Notes under the pieces: model-generated
Databases searched by the model: none
What the model was told of the DNA's origin: nothing
What the model saw: only the letters and a program-made list of their open reading frames with translations
Part shown: in pieces, positions 8,601 through 17,072 of the stretch
Numbering within the stretch: the stretch's first letter is position 1
Layout: every line of letters starts with the position of its first letter
Made by a program: the position numbers and the translations under genes
Origin: Microbacterium sp. ProA8
GTDB taxonomy: Bacteria; Actinomycetota; Actinomycetes; Actinomycetales; Microbacteriaceae
Assembly: GCF_039905635.1 (NCBI RefSeq)
Contig: NZ_CP157000.1
Span: 2,232,001 to 2,296,000, forward strand
Length of the DNA stretch: 64,000 nucleotides
Reading direction: 5' to 3'

Positions 8601-9803
8601 TCACTCCGCGGGGGCGCAGGTCGTGCACGGCAGGTCGCCGGCGCCCGCCTCGGCGACGGCGAAGCGCAGCTCGAGCACGCGAATCGCAGCCTCTTCGAGC
8701 CGGTCGGCCGGCAGGGCGCCGGACTCCACGGCGGCGACGATGCCGTCGATGATCTTCGTCGCGGTATCGGGCGTCGAATACACCACTGTCAGGACCATGT
8801 CGTTGCCCGCGGCGAGGGCGGCGACGGCGTTGGCGACCGGATCCGCGTACTGCGGCTCGCCGGAGCCCTGCAGCATTCCCAGGTCGTCCGTGACGGTGAC
8901 CCCGTCGAAGCCGAGCTCCTCGCGCGCGATCCGATGCCACTCGGCGGAGAGGCTCGCCGGCGCGGGATCCACGGCGGTGTAGGCGAGGTGCCCGAACATC
9001 AGCAGCTCGGCGCCGGTGTCGATGCCGGCCTGGAACGGCAGGGCATCGGCCGCGCGCCACTGGTCCAGCGTCAACGACGTGGACGGGATCGCGGTGTGCG
9101 AGTCGCCGGGGGCGGCGCCGTGTCCGGGGAAGTGCTTGAGCGTCGAGAACACCGAGCCCTCCTCGCCTCGCACGGCGGCGGCGACGCGGGCTGATGCGAC
9201 GTCGGGCGTCGCGCCGAGCACGCGCCGGTGGATGAAGGACCCGGTGTCGGGCGTGACGTCCGCCACGATGCCGAAGTTCACGGAGATCCCCGCCTGCCGC
9301 ACCAGCGCCGCGCGGCCGGCGAACGCCGTCTCGGCCGCGGAGGGGTCGGACTGCTGCAGCTCGAGGGGTCCGGGGAACGTGTCCCACCGCAGGCGCGAGA
9401 CGTCTCCGCCCTCCTGGTCGATCGCGACCAGCGGGGGCCGTGCGGGGTCCACCGTCAGGGCGGCGGTGAGCGTCTGGAGCGCCGCTTCATCGCCCGGGAT
9501 ATTCGCGCCCATCAGGAGGAACCCGCCGGCGCCGGAGGACTCCATGTAGGCGTGCAGGGACGCGGCATCCGTGGTCGGGATGTGGCCCATCACGACGCTC
9601 GCGGCGCGCTCGCGCAGCGACATCGCCGCCACGGCCGCTTCGGCCGGCGTCGCCTCGGGCGTCGGCGACGGCTCCGGTTCGGGCGAGACCGTCGCCGACG
9701 GCGACGCGGACGGTCTCGCAGTCGGGCTGGAGGCGCACGACGTGCACACGGCAGCGAGCGCCACGACCATCGCGAGCAGGGCGAAGCGCGGCGCAGAAGT
9801 CAC
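8601..9803 (-). CDS. Glycoside hydrolase family 3 lipoprotein (beta-N-acetylhexosaminidase-like)
   Basis: A 400-residue exported enzyme. The N-terminus is a lipoprotein signal (hydrophobic stretch, then VCTSCAS with the lipobox Cys near residue 23), followed by a Ser/Pro/Thr linker. The GH3 domain carries the NagZ signature KHFPGHG and the nucleophile region VTDDLGM. NagZ-type enzymes remove GlcNAc from peptidoglycan or muropeptides, so cell-wall turnover outside the membrane is likely. Single-domain length fits NagZ-like members. Start GTG 9803 lies six bases from a TAGGCT -10 box. It faces the glycosylase gene with a 3-base gap. Confidence 0.88.
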   Translation of the reverse strand: MTSAPRFALLAMVVALAAVCTSCASSPTARPSASPSATVSPEPEPSPTPEATPAEAAVAAMSLRERAASVVMGHIPTTDAASLHAYMESSGAGGFLLMGANIPGDEAALQTLTAALTVDPARPPLVAIDQEGGDVSRLRWDTFPGPLELQQSDPSAAETAFAGRAALVRQAGISVNFGIVADVTPDTGSFIHRRVLGATPDVASARVAAAVRGEEGSVFSTLKHFPGHGAAPGDSHTAIPSTSLTLDQWRAADALPFQAGIDTGAELLMFGHLAYTAVDPAPASLSAEWHRIAREELGFDGVTVTDDLGMLQGSGEPQYADPVANAVAALAAGNDMVLTVVYSTPDTATKIIDGIVAAVESGALPADRLEEAAIRVLELRFAVAEAGAGDLPCTTCAPAE

Positions 9804-9809
9804 CGGGCA

Positions 9810-9815
9810 AGCCTA
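9810..9815 (-). promoter_or_regulatory. -10 box of the leaderless GH3 gene
   Basis: Minus-strand TAGGCT followed by TGCCCG and the GTG at 9803. Confidence 0.55.
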
Positions 9816-9855
9816 AGCGTGTCCGGTGCAAAGGGATCTGTGAACGACCGGCTGT

Positions 9856-11532
9856 TCAGTGGCGCGCGACGATGGCCGCGGCATCCGTCCCCATCGGCAG
9901 CACGCCGAACTGCACCCCGCGGTCCTCCCCCAGGCGTGCGGCGATGAACGTCTCGGCGTCGCGGCCGGGCGCGTGCCGGAGCATGAGGGACGCCTGGAGC
10001 GCCAGCGCGAGATCCTCGCTCAGCCGGCGGGCCTGCGACGCCGCCGTGTCCGGATCCGCCGCAAGTCCCTGCAACAGGCCCAGCGTGCGGTCGACGTGGC
10101 GATCGAGCACGATCGAGGCGCCGGCGGTGCTCGCGAGCTCGTCGGCGAAGGCATCGCCCGAGTCGCGGTCACGAGTGAGCGCCCGGACCACGTCGAGCGC
10201 GATGACGTTGCCCGACCCTTCCCAGATCGCCATGACGGGCTGCTCGCGATAGCGACGTGCGAGCGGGAACGACTCGGTGTACCCGTTGCCGCCCAGGCAC
10301 TCCAGAGCCTCGTACGCGTGCTGGGGGCCGCGTTTGCACACCCAGTACTTCGACACGGGCGTCGCGAGGCGACGGAGGGCGACATCGCGATCGGATGCCT
10401 CGGCCTCGAAGAGCTGCGCGAGGCGCATCCCCGTGAGCATCGCCGCCTCGTACTCGAGCGCGAGGTCGGCGAGCACGCTCGTCATCGCCGGCTGGTCCAC
10501 GAGCAGCGCGCCGAACGCCTCCCGCCCGCGCGCATGCCACAGCGCCTCGGCGAGAGACTGCCGCATGCCCGCCGCGGTGCCCAGGACGCAGTCGAGGCGC
10601 GTGCGCTGCACCATCTCGATGATGGCACGCACCCCGCGGCCGGGTTCACCGACGAGGAACCCGACGGTCCCGTCGAACTCGACCTCGGCCGAGGCGTTGG
10701 AGCGATTGCCGAGCTTGTCCTTCAGCCGCTGGATGCGGAACACGTTGCGCATGCCGTGTGGCAGGGCGCGCGGCACGAACAGGCACGTCAGCCCTTCCTC
10801 GACTCCGCTGCGGCGTGTGTGCGCCAGCACGAGGAATCCGTCCGACATCGGGGCCGAGCAGAACCACTTGTGCCCGGTGAGCTGGTAGGCGTGACCGCCC
10901 ATCGACTCCCCGACCGTGGTGCCGGCGCGCACGTCGGATCCGCCCTGCTTCTCGGTCATCGCCATGCCGATGAGAGCGCTGCGCTTCTCGCCCTCGACGA
11001 TGAGGCGCGGCTCGTATTCGCGCGAGTACAGACGCGGCAGCCAGGTATCGGCGATCCACGGCGAACCCTCGATGGAGGCGACGGCGGCATGGGTCATCGA
11101 GACCGGGCACGCGTGCCCGGGTTCGACCTGGGCGAAGAGCATGAACATGGCGGCGCGGGCGACGTGCGCGCCCGGCTTCGGGTCTGCCCACGCCGAGGTG
11201 TGCGCTCCGCGGGCGAGGGCCTCGCCGATCACCCGGTGATACGACGGGTCGTACTCGACCTCGTCGAGGCGGTAACCCCAGCGGTCGTGCGGGTAGGCGA
11301 CGGGGGTGTGGATGTTGGCGAGCTCCGCGTCACGCTGGAACGAGCCCGAACCGACGACTCCCCCGGCCTCGCGCAGCCCGTCTTCGGCCCAGTCGGCGCC
11401 GAACGCGCGCACCGCGTCGCCCAGCGGTGCGTTGAGTGCATACTCGTCGACGTCGACGCGCCAGGGCGGCTGGTTCTCGACATAGTGCGTCGCCGCGCCG
11501 ATCACCCGCTGGCCTCGGGCGAACGAGGTCAT
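9856..11532 (-). CDS. AidB-like acyl-CoA dehydrogenase
   Basis: 558 residues, FAD-dependent acyl-CoA dehydrogenase superfamily, AidB branch. Features are the N-terminal AidB extension (THYVENQPPW), the flavin-binding middle segment ALIGMAMTEKQGGSDVRAGTT, and a C-terminal LGGNGYTESFPLARRYRE with WEGSGNVIALDV, a run shared with E. coli AidB. AidB is linked to the alkylation-damage response; its exact chemistry is not settled. The start ATG overlaps the stop of the upstream zinc-ribbon peptidase gene by four bases (ATGA), so the two are translationally coupled. Confidence 0.92.
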   Translation of the reverse strand: MTSFARGQRVIGAATHYVENQPPWRVDVDEYALNAPLGDAVRAFGADWAEDGLREAGGVVGSGSFQRDAELANIHTPVAYPHDRWGYRLDEVEYDPSYHRVIGEALARGAHTSAWADPKPGAHVARAAMFMLFAQVEPGHACPVSMTHAAVASIEGSPWIADTWLPRLYSREYEPRLIVEGEKRSALIGMAMTEKQGGSDVRAGTTVGESMGGHAYQLTGHKWFCSAPMSDGFLVLAHTRRSGVEEGLTCLFVPRALPHGMRNVFRIQRLKDKLGNRSNASAEVEFDGTVGFLVGEPGRGVRAIIEMVQRTRLDCVLGTAAGMRQSLAEALWHARGREAFGALLVDQPAMTSVLADLALEYEAAMLTGMRLAQLFEAEASDRDVALRRLATPVSKYWVCKRGPQHAYEALECLGGNGYTESFPLARRYREQPVMAIWEGSGNVIALDVVRALTRDRDSGDAFADELASTAGASIVLDRHVDRTLGLLQGLAADPDTAASQARRLSEDLALALQASLMLRHAPGRDAETFIAARLGEDRGVQFGVLPMGTDAAAIVARH

Positions 11533-12614
11533 GCCCGCTCCGTCTCCAACGCCATGGCGCGCGCGTACTGCTCACCCGGACTGAGCGGCGCCCGCGTGAC
11601 GATGTCGTGGACGAACTCGAGCTTGTGGCGCACCGGCATGACGATCTTGAACGGATACAGGTCGCCGAACCCCATCGCGCGGTTGATGCGGTTGAATCCC
11701 TGCGACAGCCATTCCCAGTCGGAGAGCAGACGCTGGATCGGCTCCCGCTCGTACGAGGCGAGCGGCACGACATCGGTGTCGCGGAGGTTCGTCACCGCCG
11801 CGTCGAGATGGATGCCGATGACCGCCGCAGTCTGCAGGGTGCCGGTGATGTGCAGATAGTGGGCGAACGTCTCGGCGAAGTCCTCCCACGGGTGCATGGT
11901 GGCGTACTCCGAGATGAAGGATTGGCTCCAGTCGGACGGTGCGCCCACCCGGTAGTGGCGCTTCAGTGCGTCGCGATAGCTCGAGCGCTCGTCGCCGAAC
12001 AGCTCGCGGCAGCGCGCCCACAGCGCGTCGTCGGTGAGCAGCACGTTCTGGTAGTAGTGCCCCACTTCGTGGCGGAGGTGCCCGAGGATCGTCCGGTAGG
12101 GCTCGCCCAGGCGCACGCGCAGCGCCTCGCGCCGATCGTCGAGGCTCTCAGCCAGGTCGATCGTGATGATGCCGTTGGAGTGGCCGATCGTGACCGGCTT
12201 GCCGTCGGAGAGGCTGGAGATGAGGTCGAACCCGAGGCCGCCCTTCTCGATGTCCCAGCCGACGATCGGCAGTCCGAGGTCGGCGAGCTGGAGGATCAGG
12301 CGGCGCTTCGCCTCTTCGGTCTTCGCGAGCTTCTCGAGCGCGACGGTGTCGTTGCTGGCCGGCTGGCGGCGCGTGAGCCGGCATGAGAAGCACCGGCCGG
12401 CCGGCGCGTTCTCCCACACCAGCCAGTTGCACGCCCAGTCGCGGTTCGAGCAGGTGTACCAGGTCTCACCCTCGATGACGGCCTGATCGTGTCGGATGCC
12501 GTGGAACTCGCGCGTCGGCACGTGATAGCCGATCTCAGCCTCGCAGTTCGGACACCGCAAGGTGTCGAGGTAGACGAAGTGGCGACAATGCGGACAGCGG
12601 GGCTGCGAGCTCAC
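11529..12614 (-). CDS. Zinc-ribbon putative zinc-binding metallopeptidase
   Basis: About 361 residues. An N-terminal zinc ribbon (RCPHCRHFVYLDTLRCPNCEAE) and a second Cys cluster (CSNRDWACNW ... CFSCR) precede a predicted metalloprotease domain with HEVGHYYQ (HExxH) and a downstream ETFAHYLH acidic/His motif. This matches the family called putative zinc-binding metallopeptidase (DUF2248-like); substrate unknown. GTG 12614 is preferred over the ATG 15 codons upstream: a TACGGT -10 box lies exactly six bases before it, and the family N-terminus begins at the ribbon. The ATGA overlap with the AidB-like gene implies one operon. Confidence 0.82.
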   Translation of the reverse strand: MSSQPRCPHCRHFVYLDTLRCPNCEAEIGYHVPTREFHGIRHDQAVIEGETWYTCSNRDWACNWLVWENAPAGRCFSCRLTRRQPASNDTVALEKLAKTEEAKRRLILQLADLGLPIVGWDIEKGGLGFDLISSLSDGKPVTIGHSNGIITIDLAESLDDRREALRVRLGEPYRTILGHLRHEVGHYYQNVLLTDDALWARCRELFGDERSSYRDALKRHYRVGAPSDWSQSFISEYATMHPWEDFAETFAHYLHITGTLQTAAVIGIHLDAAVTNLRDTDVVPLASYEREPIQRLLSDWEWLSQGFNRINRAMGFGDLYPFKIVMPVRHKLEFVHDIVTRAPLSPGEQYARAMALETERA

Positions 12615-12620
12615 GCTCTC

Positions 12621-12626
12621 ACCGTA
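12621..12626 (-). promoter_or_regulatory. -10 box fixing the zinc-ribbon peptidase start
   Basis: Minus-strand TACGGT followed by GAGAGC and the GTG at 12614. Confidence 0.5.
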
Positions 12627-12655
12627 GCGTGCGCGCGCGAGGGCGGACGCATGCA

Positions 12656-13795
12656 TCACGCCGCCGGGACGAGCTCCACCCGCAGCAGCAGGTCGTCATC
12701 GGGCCGTGGCGAGCCGCGCCCGTCGGTATTGCTGGTGAGCACCCAGATCGACCCGTCGGGCACGGCGACGACGTCGCGGAGACGCCCGTACTGGCTCGCG
12801 AACGCCGGCGTAGGATCGCCGACCGCTCCGTCCGCCCGCGTGTCGACCTGCCAGAGCCGCTCGCCGCGCAGGCCCGCGACGAACACGGTCTCGCCTGCGG
12901 CGGCGATGCCGCTGGGGCTCGCGTCGCTGGTGGCCCACTGAGCGACCGGATCGACGAAGCCCTCCCGTCCGGCGACGCCCTCGACGAGCGGCCATCCGTA
13001 GTTCGCGCCGGGTTCGATGCGGTTCAGCTCGTCCCACGTGTTCTGTCCGAACTCGCTCGCCCACATCGTTCCGTCGGCAGTCCACGCGATGCCCTGGACG
13101 TTGCGGTGCCCCATCGACCAGACGCGGGTGCCCCACGGGTTGCCCGGCGCCGGAGCGCCGTCCGCCGTGATGCGCAGGATCTTGCCGCCGAGGGCGTCGG
13201 GGTCCTGCGCGGCATCGCGCTGCTGCGCGTCGCCTGTCGTGACGTACAGGTAGCCGTCCGGGCCGAACGCGAGACGTCCGCCGTCATGGGTATTGGCCCG
13301 CGGAATCCCGTCCAGCACCACCTCGGGCTCGCCCAGCTCGAGCGATCCCGGCTCGCCGTCGAGCGGCATCCGCACCACGCGGTTGTCGTCGGCGGCGCCG
13401 AAGTACGCGAAGAGCATCGGTGTGTCGCCCGTCGTCAGCAGCGCGAGTCCGTGCAGGCCCGATTCGCCTCCCGACACGACGCCCGAAACAGTGCCCACCT
13501 CGCGCAGCGCTCCGTCTGCGGTCAGCTCGAGCACGGCGCCATCGTCGCGCTGCGAGACGAGCGCGCCGCCGCCGGCGAGGGGCACCACCGACCAGGGTGC
13601 GGCCAGGCCCGACGCGAGCGTGCCGGTCACCTTCCCGACGCGCCACCGCCCCTCGCTCGTCGGCGAGACGCTCGGCCCCATCGTGGCCGCCTGAGAAGGA
13701 GGCGCCGGTTCGGGGGTGGTGGCGCTGCAGCCGGTGGCCGCGATGAGCACCACGAGGAGGCATCCGATCGCCGCCCGGGGAGCGCGCCTCGTCAT
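12656..13795 (-). CDS. PQQ-dependent sugar dehydrogenase-like lipoprotein
   Basis: 379 residues. The signal peptide ends in the lipobox ATGC (Cys near residue 23), then a Pro/Ser linker, then the six-bladed beta-propeller of the glucose/sorbosone dehydrogenase family: APWSVVPL, GESGLHGLAL, NTHDGGRLAFGPDGYLYVTTGD, MGHRNVQGIAW, EFGQNTWDELNRIEPGANYG, WPLVEG. Family enzymes oxidise sugars with PQQ (aldose sugar dehydrogenase, Yli type). The start ATG 13795 overlaps the stop of the upstream VOC gene by four bases. The open frame runs much further upstream, but that part is antisense-like noise inside the VOC gene. Confidence 0.9.
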   Translation of the reverse strand: MTRRAPRAAIGCLLVVLIAATGCSATTPEPAPPSQAATMGPSVSPTSEGRWRVGKVTGTLASGLAAPWSVVPLAGGGALVSQRDDGAVLELTADGALREVGTVSGVVSGGESGLHGLALLTTGDTPMLFAYFGAADDNRVVRMPLDGEPGSLELGEPEVVLDGIPRANTHDGGRLAFGPDGYLYVTTGDAQQRDAAQDPDALGGKILRITADGAPAPGNPWGTRVWSMGHRNVQGIAWTADGTMWASEFGQNTWDELNRIEPGANYGWPLVEGVAGREGFVDPVAQWATSDASPSGIAAAGETVFVAGLRGERLWQVDTRADGAVGDPTPAFASQYGRLRDVVAVPDGSIWVLTSNTDGRGSPRPDDDLLLRVELVPAA

Positions 13796-14268
13796 CCGTC
13801 CGCCACGGCGGCTTCGAGGGCGGCGAGATCGATGCGCCGCATGCGGAGCATCGCCTGGACGGCGCGATGCGCGATGTCGGGGTCGGGGTGGCGGATCAGC
13901 TCGACCAGGCGGTCGGGGATGATCTGCCAGGACAGGCCCCAGCGGTCCTTGAGCCACCCGCAGGGCTGCTCCTGACCCCCGTTCGCGGTCAGTGCGTCCC
14001 AGTAGCGGTCGACCTCGGCCTGACTCCGGCAGGGCACGTAGAGCGAGAACGCCTCTGTGAACGGGAACTGCGGTCCGGCATCCATTCCGTAGTAGTCCCG
14101 GCCCCCCAGGCGGAAGTGCACGTGCATGACTTTCCCGCCCATTCCGGGAACCTCGTCCGGGTACCGGTCGATGCTCACCACCTCGGAGTCCGGGATGAGC
14201 GCCGTGTAGAACGTGACCGCCTCTTCGGCGGCGTCGTCGAACCACAGGAACGGGGTGACTGCGCTCAT
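13792..14268 (-). CDS. VOC-family (PhnB-like glyoxalase fold) protein
   Basis: 158 residues of the PhnB / 3-demethylubiquinone methyltransferase-like branch of the vicinal oxygen chelate fold: PFLWFDDAAEEAVTFYTALI at the start, GGRDYYGMDAGP, and CGWLKDRWGLSWQIIPDRL near the end. Members are small metal-binding or resistance-type proteins; most have no proven reaction. ATG 14268 has a good AAGGTGG ribosome site. An upstream in-frame ATG (14304) lacks one. It is coupled by ATGA to the sugar dehydrogenase gene. Confidence 0.88.
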   Translation of the reverse strand: MSAVTPFLWFDDAAEEAVTFYTALIPDSEVVSIDRYPDEVPGMGGKVMHVHFRLGGRDYYGMDAGPQFPFTEAFSLYVPCRSQAEVDRYWDALTANGGQEQPCGWLKDRWGLSWQIIPDRLVELIRHPDPDIAHRAVQAMLRMRRIDLAALEAAVADG

Positions 14269-14322
14269 GGGTCCCACCTTCGCCGACGGGACCCGCGCAT
14301 GCAATGGGTGGAACCCGGGCGG

Positions 14323-15417
14323 TCAGGTCTGCCGCAGCGGAAGCCGTACCGTGACCCGCAGTCCACCCCCGGCGCGCGCGACGATCGTGAGCGTCCCGCC
14401 GTGTGCCACCGCGATGCTCCGGACGATGGCGAGCCCCAGGCCCACGCCGGCGTGATCGTCGGTGCGGATGCGTTCACTGCCCCGTTGGAACGGCTCCACC
14501 AGGGTCGAGACGAGATGCGGACTGAGCGTCTCCCCCGTGTTCTCGACGGCGATCTCGGCGGCACCGGACCGCACGGACGTGACGATGTCGACCGTGCCGC
14601 CCTCGGCCAGGTTGTGGACGATGCCGTTGTGCACGAGGTTCGACGCGAGCTGCAGGAGGAGTGCGGGCGAACCCGACGCGGGAGTGACGTCGCCGTGGGT
14701 GCGCAGCGTGATGCCACGCGCTTCTGCGAGCGGCAGGAGCGCCTCGGCGGCCTCCTCCGCGACGAGCGACAGATCCACGTCCTCCCGTGTGAAGGACCGC
14801 TGGTCGGCGCGGCTCAGCACCAGCAGCGCCTCGGTGAGACCGATGGCCCGGGTGTTGACGATCGAGAGCCGGCGGATGAGCTCGTCGACGTCACGGTCCG
14901 GGTCTCCACGCGCGACGTCCAGCAGCGTCCTCGTGATCGCCAGCGGGGTGCGCAGCTCGTGCGAGGCGTTGGCGGCGAACCGGCGCTGCTCGGCGACGTG
15001 GGCTTCCAGCTGCGCGAGCATGGCGTCGAAGCTGTCCGCCAGTTCACGGAACTCGTCGTCGGATCCTTCGAGGTCGATCCGATGCGACAGCGAGCCGTCC
15101 GCCGCCAGGCGCGTGGCATCCGTGATCCGGCTCAGGGGTGCCAGCATCCGCCCGGCGAGGAACCAGCCGCCCAGCAGTCCGAAGGCGAGGAGGAACAGCA
15201 GGGCCCAGACGGCCGCGGGCGCGAAGGCGCGGATGAGGTCGCCGCGGTTCGGCACGAACGGACCGGGGCCGGTGATGGGCCCGTTGGGGACATAGCGCAG
15301 CAGGAACACCCACACGATCGCGAGCAGCACCGCGCCCGCGACCATCAGGAACCCTGCGTAGCTCAGTGTCAGCTTGAGCCGCACGCTGAGCCCGGGCTCC
15401 CTACTCACCGACGGCAC
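14323..15417 (-). CDS. Sensor histidine kinase
   Basis: 364 residues. Two transmembrane helices (about 18-40 and 66-88) flank a short extracellular loop of about 25 residues, too small for a ligand domain, so the sensor probably works within or at the membrane. HAMP follows (about 90-140), then the H-box FAANASHELRTPL with phospho-acceptor His153, the N-box (LASNLVHNGIVHN) and G-box (GVGLGLAIVRS). The start GTG (15417, or GTG 15408) lies inside the end of the response regulator gene, so the pair is co-translated. Close to a VanY-like gene; see the regulator. Confidence 0.93.
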   Translation of the reverse strand: MPSVSREPGLSVRLKLTLSYAGFLMVAGAVLLAIVWVFLLRYVPNGPITGPGPFVPNRGDLIRAFAPAAVWALLFLLAFGLLGGWFLAGRMLAPLSRITDATRLAADGSLSHRIDLEGSDDEFRELADSFDAMLAQLEAHVAEQRRFAANASHELRTPLAITRTLLDVARGDPDRDVDELIRRLSIVNTRAIGLTEALLVLSRADQRSFTREDVDLSLVAEEAAEALLPLAEARGITLRTHGDVTPASGSPALLLQLASNLVHNGIVHNLAEGGTVDIVTSVRSGAAEIAVENTGETLSPHLVSTLVEPFQRGSERIRTDDHAGVGLGLAIVRSIAVAHGGTLTIVARAGGGLRVTVRLPLRQT

Positions 15418-16081
15418 TTCCGTCGGCGTCGATCCGGTACCCGACTCCCGGAACGGTGGCGATCACCCAAGGTTCGCCGAGTCGCTTCCGCAAGGCCGAC
15501 ACCGTGATGCGCACCGCGTTGGTGAACGGGTCCGCATTCTCGTCCCACGCGCGCTCGAGCAGGTCCTCCGCGCTGACGACGCCGCCCTCCGCGCCCATCA
15601 GCACCTCGAGCACCGCGAACTGCTTCCGCGTGAGCGCGATGTACCGATCGTCGCGGTAGACCTCACGGCGGAACGGATCCAGCCGCAGCCCCGCCATCTC
15701 CCGCACCGGCGGCCGACTGTGCGCCCGCCGACGGTCGAGGGCGCGCAGGCGCAGCACCAGCTCCTGCAGATCGAACGGCTTCGTGAGGTAGTCGTCCGCG
15801 CCGAGGCCGAAGCCGCTGGCCTTGTCGTCGATCCGGTCGGCAGCGGTGAGCATCAGGATCGGGATGCCGCTGCCCGAGGCGACGAGGTGCGCGGCGATGT
15901 CGTCGCCCGAGGGTCCCGGGACGTCACGATCGAGCACCGCGATGTCGTACGCGTTGATGCTCAGCAGCTCGAGCGCCGTGTCGCCGTCGCCCGCGATGTC
16001 GGCGGCGATCGCCTCGAGACGCAGGCCGTCGCGGATCGCCTCCGCCATGAGAGGTTCGTCTTCCACCACCAGCACGCGCAT
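15401..16081 (-). CDS. OmpR-family response regulator
   Basis: 226 residues: a receiver domain with acidic pocket EDE (7-9), phospho-acceptor Asp51 (VLDRDVPG), the switch Thr (LTAAD) and Lys in LTKPFD; then a winged-helix DNA-binding domain ending in VSALRKRLGEPWVIATVPGVGYRI. ATG 16081 is the natural start; TACCAT, a -10 box, sits six bases upstream. Divergent from the VanY-like gene across 86 bases, so it may control that gene as well as itself, as in VanRS-type systems. That link is inferred from position only. Confidence 0.95.
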   Translation of the reverse strand: MRVLVVEDEPLMAEAIRDGLRLEAIAADIAGDGDTALELLSINAYDIAVLDRDVPGPSGDDIAAHLVASGSGIPILMLTAADRIDDKASGFGLGADDYLTKPFDLQELVLRLRALDRRRAHSRPPVREMAGLRLDPFRREVYRDDRYIALTRKQFAVLEVLMGAEGGVVSAEDLLERAWDENADPFTNAVRITVSALRKRLGEPWVIATVPGVGYRIDADGSAVGE

Positions 16082-16167
16082 GGTCCGATGGTACGAGCCG
16101 GCGCATATCGTCCACCTATGCGAAAGCCGATACGGCCTCGCAACACGCGTCCGCGTGAGGTGGAAGC
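16082..16167. promoter_or_regulatory. Divergent control region between response regulator and VanY-like gene
   Basis: The regulator's -10 box is TACCAT (16093-16088, minus strand), six bases from its ATG. On the plus strand CATATCG and CGATACGG are AT-richer islands that could serve the vanY-like gene. AGGTGGAAGC just before 16168 is a usable ribosome site for the vanY-like gene. Confidence 0.45.
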
Positions 16168-16827
16168 ATGACTCCCCCAGCTCACACGCGCACGCGGCCC
16201 TCGACTCTGCGGGGACTGATCCTCGCGGTGGCGGTCGTGTGCACGTTCTCCCTCGCCGCTGCCGTCCACCAGTCGGCCGCCGGTGCCGGTGCGCCCGATC
16301 CTGGCGGCCCGGTGGCGGAGACGAATCCATCAGCGACGGCGACGACAGATCCCGCGGCATCCGACGGCGCGATCACCGAGGCGGACGGGCTGCTCCCCGG
16401 CGGCGTCACCGCAGCCGACGGCGCATTCGCGGGCATCGCACACCTGACCCCTCCTCTGCTCGATGCACTGCGGCAGGCATCGGCCGACGCCGCACGGCAG
16501 GGCATCGTGATCCAGGTGAACAGCGGCTGGCGGTCGGCCGAATACCAGGACCGGCTTCTTCAGCAGGCGGTGGCGCAGTACGGCTCCGAGGCGGAGGCGG
16601 CCCGTTGGGTCGCCACGTCGGACACCTCGGCGCACGTCGCCGGAGAGGCGATCGACATCGGGTCGTTCGACGCCGTCGCATGGCTGTCGGCCCACGGCGC
16701 CGGGTACGGACTCTGCCAGACCTACGAGAACGAGTCGTGGCATTTCGAGCTGCGCACCGACGCCATCAGTGGCGGCTGCCCCGCGCCGTACGCCGATCCG
16801 ACAGCTGACCCCCGGATGCAGGGGTGA
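16168..16827 (+). CDS. VanY-like D-alanyl-D-alanine carboxypeptidase (M15)
   Basis: 219 residues. An N-terminal signal anchor (about 14-34) and a Pro/Thr linker lead to an M15B peptidase domain with SAHVAGEAIDIG (His156, Asp163) and ENESWHFE (Glu189 region, His192), the zinc and catalytic residues of VanY. It trims the terminal D-Ala from peptidoglycan stem peptides on the outer side of the membrane. ATG 16168 has the AGGTGG ribosome site. The divergent two-component pair suggests envelope-stress or glycopeptide-type control, which is not proven here. Confidence 0.9.
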   Translation: MTPPAHTRTRPSTLRGLILAVAVVCTFSLAAAVHQSAAGAGAPDPGGPVAETNPSATATTDPAASDGAITEADGLLPGGVTAADGAFAGIAHLTPPLLDALRQASADAARQGIVIQVNSGWRSAEYQDRLLQQAVAQYGSEAEAARWVATSDTSAHVAGEAIDIGSFDAVAWLSAHGAGYGLCQTYENESWHFELRTDAISGGCPAPYADPTADPRMQG

Positions 16828-17072
16828 CGCGCACGGCGTCGACACGACGGTGTCGGCGCGACGGGAAAACGTTGACGAAGAAGACCCCGTCGACATCGGA
16901 TCGCACCGTCGTGATCGAGCGGGCGCCCAAGCTCGTCGCCAGAATCGCGCCCAGTCGGCAAATCCACCTCCCCGGGGTGCCCGCGGAGATGGCGATGCCG
17001 ACGACGCCCACGCCGGACGCTCCGGGCGCCGCACCGACTCCGCGGCGACGACACGCGGGACGATGAAGAAGG

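Noticed and set aside
13796..14245. N-terminal extension of the sugar dehydrogenase
   Set aside because: It is the shadow of the VOC gene; ATG 13795 is followed by a perfect lipoprotein signal.
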